The notes: generated by a model from the letters alone, not told the origin. A DNA stretch of 64,000 bases from UBA11865 sp041570195 (GCA_041570195.1 JBFFWQ010000011.1:1-64000); one strand, 5' to 3'. Shown: positions 55,445 through 64,000, counted from the first letter of the stretch. Numbers and translations are program-made.

Positions 55445-56938
55445 ATGACAGTTCGAGTACGATTCGCTCCGAGTCCCACAGGCTACCTACACATTGGCAG
55501 CGCCCGAAGCGCGCTATTCACCTGGATGTACGCCCGGCGCTTCGATGGCGTTTTCATATTGCGCATCGAAGACACCGACACCAAACGTACCCGCGAGGGC
55601 GCAATTGAGGATTTCAAACGATCCTTTCGTTGGTTGGGCATTGATTGGGACGAAGGGCCTGATGTGGGTGGTCCGTATGGGCCCTACATCCAAACCGAGC
55701 GCGCTGAGCTTTACCAGAAGTGGGCCAATTGGCTGGTAGAGCAAGGGTATGCTTACAGATGTTACTGTACGGCCGAGGAGTTGGCCGAGCGGCGCAAAGC
55801 CCCAAAAGGCGGCAAAGAAACGGCATCAGGCTACGATCGGCGCTGCCGCTTCCTGACTCCGGCCGAAAAGAAAGAGCGAGAAGAGAATGGTCTGGACTTC
55901 GCGATCCGGTTCAAAATGCCTATCGAAGGTAGCACGACGGTGCCCGATTTACTGAGAGGCGATATCGTCTTTGAGAACAGCCAAGTGTCCGATTATGTGT
56001 TGCTCAAATCTAACGGCTTGCCGACCTACCACCTGGCCCATCCGGTAGACGACCACTTCATGGAGATCAGCCACGTCACCCGGGGCGTGGAATGGATCAG
56101 CACTGCACCGCTACACGTCAACATCTTCAAGGCATTTGGCTGGCAGTTACCAATCTACGTCCACTTACCGCTCATCCTCAGTCCGAGCGGCAAGGGCAAG
56201 TTGAGCAAGCGCACTCAGGCATTTGACGATGCCGGGCACCAGGTTCTGGTGCGGGTCGAGGAATTCCCCGAAGCCGGCTACTTGCCGCAAGCGCTAGTCA
56301 ACTTTCTGGCCAACGTGGGCTGGTCTTTTGGCGACGACCGCGAGAAATTCACCATAGAGGAAGCCATCGCGCGTTTTGACCTGGCCGACATTAATCCGGC
56401 TGAAACGCGATTGCCCTATGAGAAGCTGGATTGGTTGAACGGGCTCTATATCCAGGATATGTCCCCTGAGGAGTTGGCCCAGGCCTTGAAGCCCTACCTG
56501 GAAACCGTTGGCTATGAAGTAAGCCTGGAGAAGCTTGTGTTTCTGACGCCCGCCCTGAGCGTTCGCCTGAAGCGCCTGCCGGACGCTGTGCCCATGTTGC
56601 GCTTTCTGTACGTCGACGAACCGCTGAAACTGGAGGTCGCCGAACTGACCGACAAGAAACTGCAGTTGCCGGCCGCGCGGCAAGCCTTTGCCGAAGCCAA
56701 GGCCTTTGTGACATCTGTCGAGCCCTACGATCTGGATCATGTCAGCCAGGGCCTGGTTGACATTGGCGAGCGACATACGACCAACGGCAAGGCCGGACCG
56801 TTTTTGGGTCGCATGCGTCTGGCAGTGACCGGTCAAAAGGTATCGCCGCCGCTTTATGAATCGATGTTGGCCATGGGTCGGGACCGAGTGCAACGCCGTC
56901 TGGGCGAGGCGTTGGCTATTCTTAACAAGCCAGAATAA
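55445..56938 (+). CDS. gltX: Glutamyl-tRNA synthetase
   Basis: 497 aa. HIGH motif: TGYLHIGSARSALF at residues 12-25. The KMSKS motif reads GKLSKRTQA. The catalytic insertion and the anticodon-binding helices at the C-terminus are in place, with normal length. A separate glnS is present, so this is probably a discriminating GluRS that charges tRNA-Glu. Confidence 0.95.
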   Translation: MTVRVRFAPSPTGYLHIGSARSALFTWMYARRFDGVFILRIEDTDTKRTREGAIEDFKRSFRWLGIDWDEGPDVGGPYGPYIQTERAELYQKWANWLVEQGYAYRCYCTAEELAERRKAPKGGKETASGYDRRCRFLTPAEKKEREENGLDFAIRFKMPIEGSTTVPDLLRGDIVFENSQVSDYVLLKSNGLPTYHLAHPVDDHFMEISHVTRGVEWISTAPLHVNIFKAFGWQLPIYVHLPLILSPSGKGKLSKRTQAFDDAGHQVLVRVEEFPEAGYLPQALVNFLANVGWSFGDDREKFTIEEAIARFDLADINPAETRLPYEKLDWLNGLYIQDMSPEELAQALKPYLETVGYEVSLEKLVFLTPALSVRLKRLPDAVPMLRFLYVDEPLKLEVAELTDKKLQLPAARQAFAEAKAFVTSVEPYDLDHVSQGLVDIGERHTTNGKAGPFLGRMRLAVTGQKVSPPLYESMLAMGRDRVQRRLGEALAILNKPE

Positions 56939-57037
56939 ACGCACGATCATATACAATGTACGATCATTGGTCGCCAGAACTATCCTCATCCTCATTATCT
57001 GCGCCAATCCGCTGCCCATTTCTTGAGGGTTAGCACA

Positions 57038-57949
57038 ATGTATGACGTGGTGGTCGTTGGCAACGTTGGCGTGGACACGAATGTCTATTCGCCTGGAGCC
57101 GATATTGACTTCAACGTGGAGTCCAACTTCACCCAGAACCTTGACTATATAGGCCAGGCTGGCGGCTACTCTTCCCGGGGGTTCGCCCAGCTGGGCAAGA
57201 AAACAGCTTTCATCGGCTATGTTGGCGACGATCATAACGGCCGCTTCGTCCGCCAGGCACTAGCCGGAGACGGAATTGATCTCGAGGGCGTGCTTATCGA
57301 TCCAGCCGGAACGGGCCGCAGCATCAATTTCATGTACCGAGACGGCCGGCGCAAAAACTTCTACGACGGCAAGGGGCACATGACTTTGCAGCCTCCACTT
57401 GCCCTTTGCGAGGTTATTTTGAAAGGCAGCAAGCTAGCCCATTTCAGCATTCCGAACTGGGCCCGGCATTTGCTGCCGGTCGCCCGCAAAGCCGGCGCAG
57501 TTATCGCCTGCGACATTCAAGACGTGATCACGGCCGAGGATCTCTACCGGCGCGATTTCGTGGAATGGGCCGACATTCTATTCTTTTCAGACACCAATCA
57601 GGTCGAGCCGGTCGCGCTCGCCCGCTCTTATCTGCGCCAGAATCCAGACCAGATCATCGTCGTCGGCTTAGGTCCCAGGGGCTGCATGTTGGCCACGGCC
57701 GGCGGAGAGCGCTACTTCGAGCCCTTCTCCATGGAGGCGCCTGTCGTCGACACCAATGGCGCCGGCGACAGCCTGGCTGTGGGTTTCTTGACCAGCTATG
57801 TACTCGACGGCTACTCGCTTGAAGATTCGGTTCGCCGCGGCCAGATCGCCGCCCGCTTCACCTGCACCCAAAAAGCCACCTCATCCACCTTGATCACGTC
57901 CGAAAGGATGGCCGCCTATTTCAGCAGGCAAGTTTTCACTGACGGCTGA
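57038..57949 (+). CDS. PfkB-family sugar or nucleoside kinase
   Basis: About 303 aa from ATG 57038, with GAGGG 8 bases upstream; TTG at 57023 overlaps that site. The N-terminal GNVGVDTNVYSPG and QAGGYSSRGFAQLGKKTAFIG are PfkB substrate-side motifs. The anion hole and catalytic base lie in VDTNGAGDSLAVGFL. The substrate may be a ribose-like or fructose-like sugar. The stop codon TGA is part of the leader repeat shared with the next gene. Confidence 0.88.
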   Translation: MYDVVVVGNVGVDTNVYSPGADIDFNVESNFTQNLDYIGQAGGYSSRGFAQLGKKTAFIGYVGDDHNGRFVRQALAGDGIDLEGVLIDPAGTGRSINFMYRDGRRKNFYDGKGHMTLQPPLALCEVILKGSKLAHFSIPNWARHLLPVARKAGAVIACDIQDVITAEDLYRRDFVEWADILFFSDTNQVEPVALARSYLRQNPDQIIVVGLGPRGCMLATAGGERYFEPFSMEAPVVDTNGAGDSLAVGFLTSYVLDGYSLEDSVRRGQIAARFTCTQKATSSTLITSERMAAYFSRQVFTDG

Positions 57950-57983
57950 AGGCTGAAAGCTGAAGGCTATCTTTCTAGGAGAA
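57941..57983. repeat. Leader repeat copy B, between the pfkB-family gene and the GNAT gene
   Basis: GACGGCTGAAGGCTGAAAGC, then TGAAGGCTATCTTTCTAGGA with GAA: the same pattern as at 52911-52950. It contains the stop codon of the upstream kinase gene and the ribosome site of the GNAT gene. The GCTGAA unit is repeated in tandem. Confidence 0.6.
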
Positions 57984-57985
57984 TC

Positions 57986-58519
57986 ATGACCATCATCATC
58001 AGACAACTGCCCGCTTCAGCCATTGACCGCATCGCCGAGATCGACAGAAGTGAACATGTCACGGTCCTCTACCATACTCGTGAGGGCGAGTTGGTCGCCG
58101 AGGAAGTCGACATGGCCGTGCCGGCCTGGCACGCCGAGGGAGACGAGTTCAGCGTCGAGGCGAAAGTTAGGCAATGGCGGCCGATCTTGGACGAAGGCGG
58201 TGTTTTGCTAGGTGCGCTGGACGGAGAGCGGCTGGCCGGCTTCGCCATGCTTCGTTACCGGCTGGATGAAGGTACGGCCCAACTGGCGGTTCTGCACGTC
58301 AGTCGACCTTACAGGCGGAAGGGCATTGCCAGCCAACTAACCAAGGAAGTTTGCCGGCTGGCCCGAGCCGACGGCGCAAGATCACTGTATGTGTCGGCCA
58401 CACCATCCAATTCGGCCGTAGGCCTGTACACTAGCCTGGGCTTTACCCTGGTGGATCAGCCTCATCCAGAGCTGTTCGCCCTGGAGCCAGAAGATATACA
58501 CATGGTCAAGGCCCTATGA
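57986..58519 (+). CDS. GNAT-family N-acetyltransferase
   Basis: 177 aa. The acetyl-CoA motif A reads LHVSRPYRRKGIASQLTKEV (about residues 102-121), and motif B VSATPSNSAVGLYTSLGF follows. The N-terminal 80 residues are variable. The last bases overlap a second small frame by ATGA. The acceptor substrate is unknown. Confidence 0.9.
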   Translation: MTIIIRQLPASAIDRIAEIDRSEHVTVLYHTREGELVAEEVDMAVPAWHAEGDEFSVEAKVRQWRPILDEGGVLLGALDGERLAGFAMLRYRLDEGTAQLAVLHVSRPYRRKGIASQLTKEVCRLARADGARSLYVSATPSNSAVGLYTSLGFTLVDQPHPELFALEPEDIHMVKAL

Positions 58520-58785
58520 GTGGCAGTTTCTCCAGAATGGACTGGCGCTTGCAGGCGCCGCCAGACCCGGCCGATACGCAGAGGTTGCGGAAACCTGCAG
58601 GCGTTCAACATAAGTTGGGCCTTGAGCAGGCCAGCCAGAAACGCGGCGCCCGGCTGGCAATAGTTGAAACTTTCAGCCGTCAGGCGCCCGATTTCTACGT
58701 ATGTCACAGTTACGAAGCTTTTGGACTGGTCGAGGGCTATGGCCCGAAATACGCCAGGCATTTCAGCTGCAAAGCGTTGCGCTGA
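58516..58785 (+). pseudogene. C-terminal GNAT fragment fused to an unrelated start
   Basis: An 89-codon frame overlapping the GNAT stop by ATGA. Its second half, ARLAIVETFSRQAPDFYVCH and GYGPKYARHFSCKAL, matches the C-terminal motif of GNAT enzymes (ETFSFQAP.FY..GYE.FG..). Residues 1-30 match nothing recognisable. The acetyl-CoA motif A is absent, so it is probably a remnant, perhaps of a second gene copy. Confidence 0.55.
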
Positions 58786-58890
58786 CTGGGCAATTTGGCG
58801 AAATGTTGCCGGGAGGTCACAATATCGGGGCTAAGTAAGTAGATGTCTGCTTGCGGAGCTTATTGTAGGCCACGTATTGGAGCAACAAAC

Positions 58891-60576
58891 ATGAGCGATA
58901 ACGCCGAACCGACTTCGAATTTCATCCGGACCATCATCAACGAGCACATGGAGAGCGGCCGCTTCGACGGCCGGGTTCATACGCGCTTCCCACCAGAGCC
59001 CAATGGCTACCTGCACATCGGCCATACCATGTCCATCTGGCTGAACTACGGCACTGCCCTGGCCTATGGTGGCAAGTTCAATTTGCGCTTTGACGACACC
59101 AACCCGCTCAAAGAGGAACAGGAGTACATTGACGCCATCATCGAGGACGTTCGCTGGCTGGGCGCCGATTTCGAAGACCGGCTTCTCTTTGCTTCAGACT
59201 ATTTCCGGCAACTATACGATTACGCCGTTCAGCTCATCAAAAAGGGCAAAGCCTACGTCGACGACCTGAACGCGGAACAGATCCGCGAATATCGTGGCAA
59301 CTTCACCGAACCGGGAAAGAACAGTCCCTATCGCGATCGCTCGGTCGAGGAGAATCTGGACTTATTCGAGCGCATGAAGGCCGGCGAGTTTCCCGACGGG
59401 TCGCGCGTGCTGCGAGCCAGGATCGACATGGCTTCGCCAAACATGAATATGCGCGACCCGGTCATGTATCGCATCTTGCACGCCACTCATCCACGAACCG
59501 GCGACAAATGGTGCGTCTACCCAATGTACGACTGGGCCCACGGTCAGTCAGATTCGATAGAAGGCGTCACTCATTCGCTGTGCACGCTAGAGTTTGAGGA
59601 TCACCGACCGCTGTACGACTGGTTCCTGGAGGAACTCAACATCTACCGGCCGCAGCAGATCGAGTTTGCCGGTCTGGACCTGAGCTATACCGTGACCAGC
59701 AAGCGCAGATTGCTGCGCCTGGTCCAGGAAGGGCACGTCAGCGGTTGGGACGATCCGCGAATGCCGACAGTCTCGGCTATGAGGCGTCGGGGCTACCGAC
59801 CGGAAGCTCTCCGCCGGTTTAACGACCTTCATGGCGTAGCCAAGAGTAATAGCACGGTGGAATTGGGTCTGCTGGAGCATGCCGTGCGCGACGACCTGAA
59901 CCAGTTCGCCCCACGGGCCATGGCCGTTCTGCGGCCGCTGCGAGTCGTCATCGAGAACTATCCCGAAGACCTCGTCGAGGAGTTTCCGGTGCCCAACTAT
60001 CCCCAGGACAGGGAAAACAAAGAAACGCGTCTGGTTCCTTTCTCACGTGTGATTTACATCGAGCAAGAAGACTTTATGGAGGAGCCGCCCAGGAAATTCT
60101 TTCGCCTGGGTCCCGGCCGGGAGGTGCGACTCATGGGCGCCTACTACGTGACCTGCGTGGACGTCGTGAAAGACGGCGAGGGTCAGATCGTCGAATTGCG
60201 TTGCACCTATGATCCCGAGTCTCGCGGCGGATCTACGCCGGACCGCCGCAAGGTGAAAGGTACATTGCACTGGGTCTCGGCCGCCCAGGCCCTGAAAGCC
60301 GAGGTGCGTTTGTACGATACCTTATTCGCCAAGGCCAACCCGCTAAGCGTCGCCGATGGGGCAGACTTCGTCGACCACTTGAATCCGAATTCCCTGGAGA
60401 TACTGAGTGACTGCCTGGTTGAACCGAGTCTGGCCAAAGCAGCGCCGGGTGATCGCTTCCAGTTCGTTCGCCAGGGTTACTTCAATGTCGATCCGGTGGA
60501 TAGCAAAGAAGGACGACCGGTCTTCAACCGGACGGTCACCTTGCGCGATACCTGGGCCAAGATCCTGAAACAATAG
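58891..60576 (+). CDS. glnS: Glutaminyl-tRNA synthetase
   Basis: About 561 aa from ATG 58891, with GGAG 9-10 bases upstream; an upstream ATG at 58843 lacks one. HIGH motif: PPEPNGYLHIGHTMSI. The KMSKS motif is weaker, VTSKRRLL. The C-terminal beta-barrel anticodon domains (DFMEEPPRKFFRLGPGREVR) are complete. Together with gltX, Gln is charged directly, without an amidotransferase in this window. Confidence 0.95.
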   Translation: MSDNAEPTSNFIRTIINEHMESGRFDGRVHTRFPPEPNGYLHIGHTMSIWLNYGTALAYGGKFNLRFDDTNPLKEEQEYIDAIIEDVRWLGADFEDRLLFASDYFRQLYDYAVQLIKKGKAYVDDLNAEQIREYRGNFTEPGKNSPYRDRSVEENLDLFERMKAGEFPDGSRVLRARIDMASPNMNMRDPVMYRILHATHPRTGDKWCVYPMYDWAHGQSDSIEGVTHSLCTLEFEDHRPLYDWFLEELNIYRPQQIEFAGLDLSYTVTSKRRLLRLVQEGHVSGWDDPRMPTVSAMRRRGYRPEALRRFNDLHGVAKSNSTVELGLLEHAVRDDLNQFAPRAMAVLRPLRVVIENYPEDLVEEFPVPNYPQDRENKETRLVPFSRVIYIEQEDFMEEPPRKFFRLGPGREVRLMGAYYVTCVDVVKDGEGQIVELRCTYDPESRGGSTPDRRKVKGTLHWVSAAQALKAEVRLYDTLFAKANPLSVADGADFVDHLNPNSLEILSDCLVEPSLAKAAPGDRFQFVRQGYFNVDPVDSKEGRPVFNRTVTLRDTWAKILKQ

Positions 60577-60592
60577 CCTCGACTATTTTGCA

Positions 60593-60628
60593 CGCGATTT
60601 GAATGCGAAAAGATTCCTTCAAATCGCG
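60593..60628. repeat. 11-bp inverted repeat downstream of glnS
   Basis: CGCGATTTGAA (60593-60603) and TTCAAATCGCG (60618-60628) pair perfectly around a 14-base loop. No T-run follows. It may be an operator or mRNA element. The remaining gap before the lipoprotein gene shows no further clear structure. Confidence 0.5.
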
Positions 60629-60823
60629 CGGGAACCAAATCAACCTATCTGACGTTACTTCATGTGACTTGTCGTTTTAGGACGGCCGTCTCGGTTCGCT
60701 CGCCAGCGAAATGATCGGCGAGTTCACCTGTGGCATGGGCAATTCGGAGCGCGAACTGCGCCCTGGGGCCCATTACAGATGTCTTGACCGGCCGTCAACA
60801 TGAAGAGAGTAGGAGAAAAGTTG

Positions 60824-62803
60824 ATGAGAAATATGAGTGCCCTATTAGTGCTGGCTACCTTGGCCTTGTTCGCCGTGGCCTGCGCGAGTTCAGAACCGGC
60901 CGACGAGCCAACCGTAGCTCCCGAACCAACGGAGGAACCGACAGTGGCCCCCGAGGCGACTGACGAACCCACCGAAGAGCCCACCCAGGAACCGGCTATG
61001 GAGCCAGTTTCCGTCGATGACATCGTCAATATCATCTGGCAGTGGTCCGACCTGGTAGAAACCGATCCGGCCGCCCAATCCATTGTGCCTGAGCCAGAAA
61101 ACTATACGATCATCTTCCGGCCTGACGGCTCGGCCAATTTGCAGGCCGACTGCAACTACCTAAATGTATCCTACGCCGTCGACGGCAGTAGTCTGGCGTT
61201 CGACATGTTCGGTCCGTCAACCCTGGCCTTCTGCGGCGAAGATTCGTTGGACCAGCAGTTCCTGCCTCTTCTAGGTCAGATAGCTTCATTTACGTTGGAG
61301 GACGGCCGACTGAAGCTTGGTTTGGCGGATGAAGCCGGCGCTATGGGTTTCGACAACGGCGGTCCGGCCGAGGAACCGGTACTCGACGAGTTACCTGAAG
61401 AAACTGCAGCAGATATCGTCGGCGTGACCTGGTTGTGGGGAGCGTATATGGATCAGGCTGGAGAGAACGACATCGACGTACCCAATCCGGAGAACTTCAC
61501 TCTGACGCTGATGCCCGACGGTACGGCCTCCATCCAGGCTGACTGCAACATGGTTAGCTGGACCTACACCCTGGAGGGCAGCAGCCTGATCTTTAACTCC
61601 CTGGGACCCAGCACCCTGGCCTTCTGCGGCGAAGAATCGCTCGATCAACAGTATCTGGCCCTCTTGGGCAATACCGCCACCTACGTCACCGTCGAAGGCA
61701 ACCTGATCCTGAACCTGATGGCCGATGCCGGCAACATAATCCTAAGCCCGGCCGCCGAAGAGTCTGTCGCCGAGGTGGCTGACGAGATCCAGATCACCAA
61801 TGTCAGCTGGTTGTGGTTATCCTTCGCCGATCAGGCCGAGGAAAACGACATCAACGTGCCAAATCCCCACGACTACACCCTGACTTTACGGCCCGACGGC
61901 ACCGCATCCATCAAAGCTGACTGCAACATGGTTAGCTGGACTTATACACTGGAAGGTAACAACCTTACTTTCAATACCCTGGGACCTAGTACCCTGGCTT
62001 TTTGCGGCGAGGAGTCGCTGGATCAGCAGTATCTGGCTCTCTTAGGCAATACCGCAACCTACGTCAACAATGAAGGCGATCTGATCCTGAATCTGGGGGC
62101 CGACGCGGGCAACATGGTCTTCGCCGCGCCGAAACTGACCGGCGCCGTCTGGCAATGGGAAAACGTCGTCACCCCGCTCGAAAGCTTCGAGAATCCGAGC
62201 CCGGAACAATACACCGTCCGTTTCGGCCAAAATGACACAGTCAATGTAAAGGCCGACTGCAACATGGCCACGGGCGCCTACACGGCCGATGAGAGCGGCT
62301 TCGCCATCGATCTTGGACCGGTGACCCTGGCCGAATGCGGGCCGGAGTCGCTTAGCAGCGAATTCATCCAGGCCCTGGGCGCGGCGGCCATCCCCTTCTT
62401 CCTGGATGGAAAACTCTATATGGACCTCTTTGCCGACTCAGGGACGTTACGCTTTGGTGCGGCGGCCGGCGCGGCCGTAACTGGCACAGTTACCTACCGG
62501 CAGCGAATCGCATTGCCCGAAGATGCGGTTGTGACCGTGCAGATCCAGGACACATCGCGGGCCGATGCCCCGGCCGAGGTTATCGGCGAACAGATCATCG
62601 AGACCAACGGCCGGCAGGTACCGATTCCATATTCAGTCAATTACAACCCCAACGCCATCGTGGAGAATCACACTTATACCATGTCGGCCAGGATAACTGA
62701 TGGCCAGGGGAAACTGCTGTTCATCAACGACACCAGTATCCCCGTAATCACCAGAGGCAACCCAGCCACAGACTTAGAAATCGTCGTCGTCCCGGTGGGC
62801 TAG
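60824..62803 (+). CDS. Lipoprotein with four META-like repeats and a YbaY/YscW-like domain
   Basis: About 659 aa from ATG 60824, with AGGAG 9 bases upstream. The lipobox FAVAC puts Cys near residue 21; a Pro/Glu/Thr-rich spacer follows. Four repeats of about 105 residues begin near W-x-W and share NPENF/YTL, PDGTA-x-ADCN, GPSTLAFCG and LLGNTATY motifs with paired Cys, like META/HslJ domains. A C-terminal domain from VTGTVTYRQRIALPEDAVV matches the YbaY/YscW lipoprotein type. It is exported and membrane-anchored; the role is unknown. Confidence 0.8.
   Translation: MRNMSALLVLATLALFAVACASSEPADEPTVAPEPTEEPTVAPEATDEPTEEPTQEPAMEPVSVDDIVNIIWQWSDLVETDPAAQSIVPEPENYTIIFRPDGSANLQADCNYLNVSYAVDGSSLAFDMFGPSTLAFCGEDSLDQQFLPLLGQIASFTLEDGRLKLGLADEAGAMGFDNGGPAEEPVLDELPEETAADIVGVTWLWGAYMDQAGENDIDVPNPENFTLTLMPDGTASIQADCNMVSWTYTLEGSSLIFNSLGPSTLAFCGEESLDQQYLALLGNTATYVTVEGNLILNLMADAGNIILSPAAEESVAEVADEIQITNVSWLWLSFADQAEENDINVPNPHDYTLTLRPDGTASIKADCNMVSWTYTLEGNNLTFNTLGPSTLAFCGEESLDQQYLALLGNTATYVNNEGDLILNLGADAGNMVFAAPKLTGAVWQWENVVTPLESFENPSPEQYTVRFGQNDTVNVKADCNMATGAYTADESGFAIDLGPVTLAECGPESLSSEFIQALGAAAIPFFLDGKLYMDLFADSGTLRFGAAAGAAVTGTVTYRQRIALPEDAVVTVQIQDTSRADAPAEVIGEQIIETNGRQVPIPYSVNYNPNAIVENHTYTMSARITDGQGKLLFINDTSIPVITRGNPATDLEIVVVPVG
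61028..62464 (+). repeat. Four tandem META-like domain repeats in the lipoprotein gene
   Basis: Unit starts are near 61028, 61420, 61798 and 62141. Units 2 and 3 are the closest at DNA level over the ADCNMVSWTYTLEG to LLGNTATYV part. Units 1 and 4 are more diverged. The pattern suggests an old duplication followed by a more recent one of the central units. Confidence 0.7.
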
Positions 62804-62825
62804 GGTCTTCACTTAGCAGGTCATA

Positions 62826-62861
62826 AAGCCGGGCCGCCGGTAGAATTTGGCGGTCCGGTTT
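62826..62861 (+). terminator. Terminator-like hairpin after the lipoprotein gene
   Basis: AAGCCGGGCCGCC (62826-62838) and GGCGGTCCGGTTT (62849-62861) form a 13-bp stem with two G-U pairs and a 10-base loop, ending in a T-rich right arm. It is 22 bases after the stop. Confidence 0.65.
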
Positions 62862-62996
62862 CGTCTATCGCTGGCTAGATCGCTCTTCGGGGTCAAAAAT
62901 ATCCTCGATCTTGGGCAGGGCTAGCCGCAACAAACAAGGCCCGCCCGTGGGGCGTACCTCATGACGCGAGGAGAGTGGCTGGCGACTAGCGGCCGA

Positions 62997-63554
62997 TTAG
63001 ACGCGGGTGATGTATTCTCCCGAGCGCGTGTCAACCCGGACAGTGTCTCCTTCCTCGACAAACAATGGGGTGCGCACCTTCACGCCGGTTTCAGTGATAA
63101 CTTCCTTGGTCGCGCCGGTGGCCGTATCGCCGGCAACGGCCATCTCAGCCTCCACAACTTTCAACTCAACATTGAGCGGCAGGTTATAGTCGATCACCTC
63201 ACCTTCGTACAGCAGCAGTTCAAGGGCCATATTCTCCTTTAGCCACTTGGCGTCGTCGCCGATGACGGCGTGAGCCACCTGGGGCTGTTCGTAAGTAGAC
63301 GTGTCCATAAATACATAGAATTGCCCGTCGTCATACAGGTATTCGACCGTCCGCTTGTCAAGGCGAATATCCTCTACTCGGTCGCCCGAGTTGAAAGTCA
63401 ACTGCAGGTTGGCGCCGGTTCGAACGTTGCGAACGCCGACTCGAATAGTCGCTTTGCCCCGGCCGGGCTTGTGATGCGAATACTCGGTCACTTTAAGTAT
63501 CTCGCCGCCGTGCAAGAATGCGGTGCCGCGGCGTAGCTGATTCACGTCAATCAT
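62997..63554 (-). CDS. efp: Elongation factor P with Arg at the loop tip
   Basis: 185 aa from ATG 63554, which has AAGGAG 7 bases upstream (GTG at 63557 is less likely). All three domains are present. The domain I loop reads HHKPGRGKAT, so the residue usually modified, Lys, is Arg (codon CGG). Arg tips are known in EF-P rhamnosylated by EarP, though the surrounding motif here is not the usual one. It relieves stalling at polyproline. Confidence 0.93.
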   Translation of the reverse strand: MIDVNQLRRGTAFLHGGEILKVTEYSHHKPGRGKATIRVGVRNVRTGANLQLTFNSGDRVEDIRLDKRTVEYLYDDGQFYVFMDTSTYEQPQVAHAVIGDDAKWLKENMALELLLYEGEVIDYNLPLNVELKVVEAEMAVAGDTATGATKEVITETGVKVRTPLFVEEGDTVRVDTRSGEYITRV

Positions 63555-63610
63555 CACTGTTCTCCTTAGACCATAGCTTTTAGCCGTTGGCGGTTAGCAC
63601 TTGTCGCTCG

Positions 63611-63638
63611 CAGTGGCGCTTCGTAGCGCGCTCCACTG
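63611..63638. repeat. Inverted repeat between divergent efp and the zinc-ribbon gene
   Basis: CAGTG (63611) pairs with CACTG (63638) and, inside, GCGC with GCGC, giving an imperfect hairpin. It is too weak to call a function. Confidence 0.3.
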
Positions 63639-63744
63639 ACTATTATCACTCGGGCTACCGCTCCGCGGGCAGCCTGGAAGTGTATCATAATCCCTTGTGC
63701 CTGTCAGACCATGACTTTTCCTTACTTGATGCTAAAATGTCACC

Positions 63745-64000
63745 ATGGATGTCGTTCCGGCCCCAGTCCAAATTCTCTGCCGCCAATGCAGTGCAGCCCT
63801 GCCGATCGAACAGGGCTCCCAGTTCGTCGAATGCGAGTACTGCGGCACGACCAACGTCGTCGAGAAGGGCCAGACCGTTTTTCATTATGCGGTGCAGGCT
63901 ACAGTGGACGAAGCGGAGGCCACGGCCGCCCTGCGGCGCTGGATGGCCGGCAACGAAACCATTAAAGGCCTCGACCGCGCGGCCAATATCGAGCGGCCGT
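63745..64000 (+). CDS. Zinc-ribbon protein, 3' end cut by window edge
   Basis: ATG at 63745 opens a frame that stays open to the edge (85 codons). C12-x2-C15 and C30-x2-C33 form a zinc ribbon (ILCRQC...FVECEYC), then a helical acidic segment VDEAEATAALRRWM. Similar ribbon-plus-helical N-termini occur in Chloroflexota hypothetical proteins. Function cannot be told from this part. It is divergent from efp. Confidence 0.7.
   Translation, partial: MDVVPAPVQILCRQCSAALPIEQGSQFVECEYCGTTNVVEKGQTVFHYAVQATVDEAEATAALRRWMAGNETIKGLDRAANIERP

Noticed and set aside
56294..57235. 313-codon minus-strand open frame opposite gltX and the PfkB-family gene
   Set aside because: It is antisense to two clear genes, spans their intergenic gap, and its translation has no domain pattern; it follows from the codon bias of the real genes.
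63571..63640. Possible tRNA-like stems between efp and the zinc-ribbon gene
   Set aside because: No T-loop or acceptor stem can be formed; only a weak hairpin is present.
1..64000. CRISPR array, prophage, rRNA, tRNA or intact insertion sequence
   Set aside because: No regular spaced repeats, integrase, transposase, structural phage genes or RNA gene signatures were found on reading both strands.

Overview
The window looks like a chromosomal segment of a Chloroflexota bacterium, probably Anaerolineae-like, at moderately high GC. This is inferred from gene content and protein style, not from a marker gene: a complete 14-subunit complex I operon, a fused glycyl-tRNA synthetase, a DnaG zinc ribbon with Chloroflexota-type spacing, a DUF2723 membrane glycosyltransferase, AmmeMemoRadiSam genes and minCDE-rodA. 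I see no rRNA, tRNA, CRISPR array, prophage or intact insertion sequence.

Layout. 1-2043 (minus): a two-gene unit of a DUF4143-type AAA ATPase lacking both expected catalytic acids, then a NucS/DUF91-type nuclease cut by the window edge. 2364-20792 (minus): nuoA to nuoN in the usual order, except that a metallophosphoesterase gene and a molybdopterin oxidoreductase gene sit between nuoM and nuoN, behind a strong hairpin. 21149-27991 (minus): rpoD, dnaG and fused glyQS. 28104-29809 (plus): modA-modB for molybdate uptake, no modC, closed by a terminator. 29909-39989: a secreted repeat protein, a CysS/MshC-like ligase, a GAF histidine kinase, a pseudokinase fused to a formylglycine-enzyme-like domain, a Nudix hydrolase, a methyltransferase, a YihY membrane protein and a cystathionine gamma-synthase-type enzyme.

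40087-47640 is the most unusual part. It holds a decayed small membrane-protein gene, a large DUF2723 protein carrying an in-frame low-complexity palindromic insertion, and then four consecutive minus-strand pseudogenes: two MauG-type di-haem peroxidases, a Rieske subunit resembling AioB and a large subunit resembling AioA. I read this as a dead arsenite-oxidase-like operon that still keeps its gene order and one start/stop overlap, but carries stop codons, frameshifts, lost haem ligands, a gene fusion and a large internal deletion.

47696-64000: amrB (minus), then on the plus strand an APH-type kinase, amrS, a TrkA-type channel protein with a non-canonical filter, minC-minD-minE-rodA, gltX, a PfkB kinase, a GNAT acetyltransferase plus a GNAT fragment, glnS and a four-repeat lipoprotein; then efp (minus) and the start of a zinc-ribbon protein at the right edge.

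Functional links: complex I feeds respiration. ModAB and the complex-I-embedded molybdoenzyme form a molybdenum theme, in which the AioA-like enzyme is a lost member. minCDE-rodA serves division-site placement and wall growth. dnaG-rpoD, glyQS, gltX, glnS, the CysS-like ligase and efp serve replication, transcription and translation.
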